In this document: piece after piece, positions 63,102-64,000 of the stretch
Layout of the letters: each line of letters opens with the position of its first letter
How positions within the stretch are numbered: position 1 is the stretch's first letter
From: Shewanella sp. KX20019
Lineage (GTDB): Bacteria > Pseudomonadota > Gammaproteobacteria > Enterobacterales > Shewanellaceae
Assembly (NCBI RefSeq): GCF_016757755.1
Contig: NZ_CP068437.1
Span: 3,782,001 to 3,846,000, forward strand
Length of the DNA: 64,000 nt
Direction of reading: 5' to 3'
Notes under the pieces: generated by a model
Database searches by the model: none
What the model saw: the letters and a program-made list of their open reading frames with translations, nothing else
Told to the model about the DNA's origin: nothing
Made by a program: the position numbers and the translations under genes

Positions 63102-64000
63102 TCAAGCCTCAACCTTTCGTTGACAACCTCGCTTTTTTAAGCTGATTTTAGCAATACAGCCAGTCTGCTTGTCATCTCGGCTTTTTAACGAAAATGCACC
63201 ATCGTGCTCACTGACGACTTCATTACAAATAGCCAGCCCGAGGCCCAAACCATCCTCTTTAGTCGTAAAGAAAGTGGCCATGACAGAATCGGAATTCTGC
63301 GACAATCCAGTACCATTATCGATAATCAAGACGTCAACTTGATACTCTTTGAATATCAATTCAATGGTTATCTCACCCTTGGCCGTAGTTTGGGCATGAG
63401 TTTGGCTTTGAGACTGAGATTCTGCAATAGCATCTAAGCTGTTTTTAGTCAGATTAATTAGCACCTGTAGCAATCCAACGCGATCAGCTGTAATGAAGAA
63501 GGGCTCTCCTTTAATGCGCTTATTGATTAGAATATCTCTACGCTGTAGCTCCAGCTTCAACAGTGAAACACACTCATCGACAAGACTGAGAATATTGACG
63601 TCATCCATTACCGACTCTCGCCGTTTAAGTAGACTACGAATGCGGTGTACCACCTCTCCCGCTCTCGTTGATTGTCGATGAATTTTTTCCAGCAGTTCGA
63701 TACTCGATGCTACATCGCCTGTTTTATCCCCCTGTAGCCGCATAATACCGCCTTCGCTATAGCTAGTAATGGCGGCAATGGGCTGATTAATCTCATGGGC
63801 TAAACCGGCACCTATCTCGCCAATAATGGAGGCGCTTTGTAACCTTTCCAGTGTTATAGCTTGTTGCTTTAACTGCCTTTCAGTCTCGATTAATGACTCA
63901 CTCTTTTGATGGAATCGATATTCAATCCACAAGTGATAGAGGGTTGCCATCACAAAAACAAAAATAGCAAAAATACCCCAGTGTCGATTGTCCTTAAGCC
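63102..64000 (-). CDS. Membrane sensor histidine kinase, TtrS/FixL-like (5' end beyond window)
   Basis: 299 codons visible; the frame is open to the right edge, so the N-terminus is missing. A hydrophobic helix (FAIFVFVMATLYHLW) near the edge leads into a coiled coil, then the H-box 'GLAHEINQPIAAITSYSEGG' with the phospho-acceptor His, N-box 'NLTKNSLDAI', G1 'IDNGTGLS' and G2 'GLGLGLAICNEVV'. The H-box resembles TtrS and FixL kinases. Its position beside psrABC suggests it senses thiosulfate, tetrathionate or polysulfide, but this is inferred. Confidence 0.88.
   Translation of the reverse strand, partial: LKDNRHWGIFAIFVFVMATLYHLWIEYRFHQKSESLIETERQLKQQAITLERLQSASIIGEIGAGLAHEINQPIAAITSYSEGGIMRLQGDKTGDVASSIELLEKIHRQSTRAGEVVHRIRSLLKRRESVMDDVNILSLVDECVSLLKLELQRRDILINKRIKGEPFFITADRVGLLQVLINLTKNSLDAIAESQSQSQTHAQTTAKGEITIELIFKEYQVDVLIIDNGTGLSQNSDSVMATFFTTKEDGLGLGLAICNEVVSEHDGAFSLKSRDDKQTGCIAKISLKKRGCQRKVEA

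Noticed and set aside
1..64000. tRNA or rRNA genes, CRISPR arrays, intact insertion sequences, prophage
   Set aside because: None of the expected conserved sequences, spacer-repeat periodicity or transposase motifs was seen by eye; a dedicated scan could still find a small one.

Overview
The window looks like chromosomal DNA of a marine Shewanella. This is inferred from gene content and order, not from a database search. Supporting points are grpE and nadK back to back, followed by the lactate block lldP, dld-II, lldE, lldF, lldG (the order I know from S. oneidensis); a psrABC thiosulfate/polysulfide reductase locus; many cyclic-di-GMP and chemotaxis proteins; and anaerobic ubiquinone genes. 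No rRNA, tRNA, CRISPR array, intact insertion sequence or prophage was seen. Most of the window is ordinary core and metabolic sequence. The accessory or decayed parts are 1-3.4 kb, 16.7-18.3 kb, 26.8-27.1 kb, 32.3-32.9 kb and 51.9-53.8 kb.

1-3.5 kb: an accessory patch on the minus strand. It has a small secreted Gly/Pro- and Cys-rich protein (2508-3029), a two-helix membrane protein, a membrane-anchored ankyrin-like protein and an unknown ORF that is in frame with it across a TAG stop. The left edge holds a decayed second copy of the secreted-protein gene with its upstream DNA, so the module was duplicated. 3.5-5.1 kb: divergent grpE (with a near-perfect heat-shock promoter) and nadK. 5.1-13.5 kb: lactate uptake and oxidation, with CRP-like sites in front of lldP. 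13.5-17.6 kb: two TonB-C-terminal-domain proteins around a COG0523/CobW metallochaperone-like GTPase, a lipoprotein, and a small gene broken by an in-frame TGA. 17.6-18.35 kb: a gene-free mosaic. 18.3-26.8 kb: an RhlE-type helicase, a large LytS-5TM/PAS/GGDEF/EAL protein, an OsmC-like protein, YbgC thioesterase, an EAL protein with a degenerate GGDEF, and an HDOD protein.

27.3-36.5 kb: TrhP (YegQ), a porin with a DUF3299 partner, a secreted amidohydrolase, a ferredoxin (YfhL), then UbiT divergent from UbiU-UbiV (oxygen-independent ubiquinone synthesis) and a DUF998-like membrane protein. 36.8-44.4 kb: an Aer-like chemoreceptor, a YjiH-family membrane protein, an LpxH-like phosphoesterase with a two-domain ornithine-lipid synthase (OlsF-like), and a purine permease. 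44.8-50.7 kb: a complete tripartite RND efflux operon. 51-58.9 kb: a 2OG-Fe(II) oxygenase, a second RhlE-type helicase, a YgjV-like protein, two PilZ proteins and RadA. 59-64 kb: the psrABC operon and a histidine kinase cut by the right edge, with two near-identical 27-bp operator-like repeats between them.

Functionally the window suits a respiratory generalist. Lactate is oxidised into the quinone pool, UbiTUV can supply ubiquinone without oxygen, and Psr passes electrons to sulfur compounds. The best leads for something undescribed are the duplicated secreted-protein module at the left edge, the paired operators in front of psrA, and three copies of a dispersed intergenic repeat, one of which sits directly beside a gene remnant.
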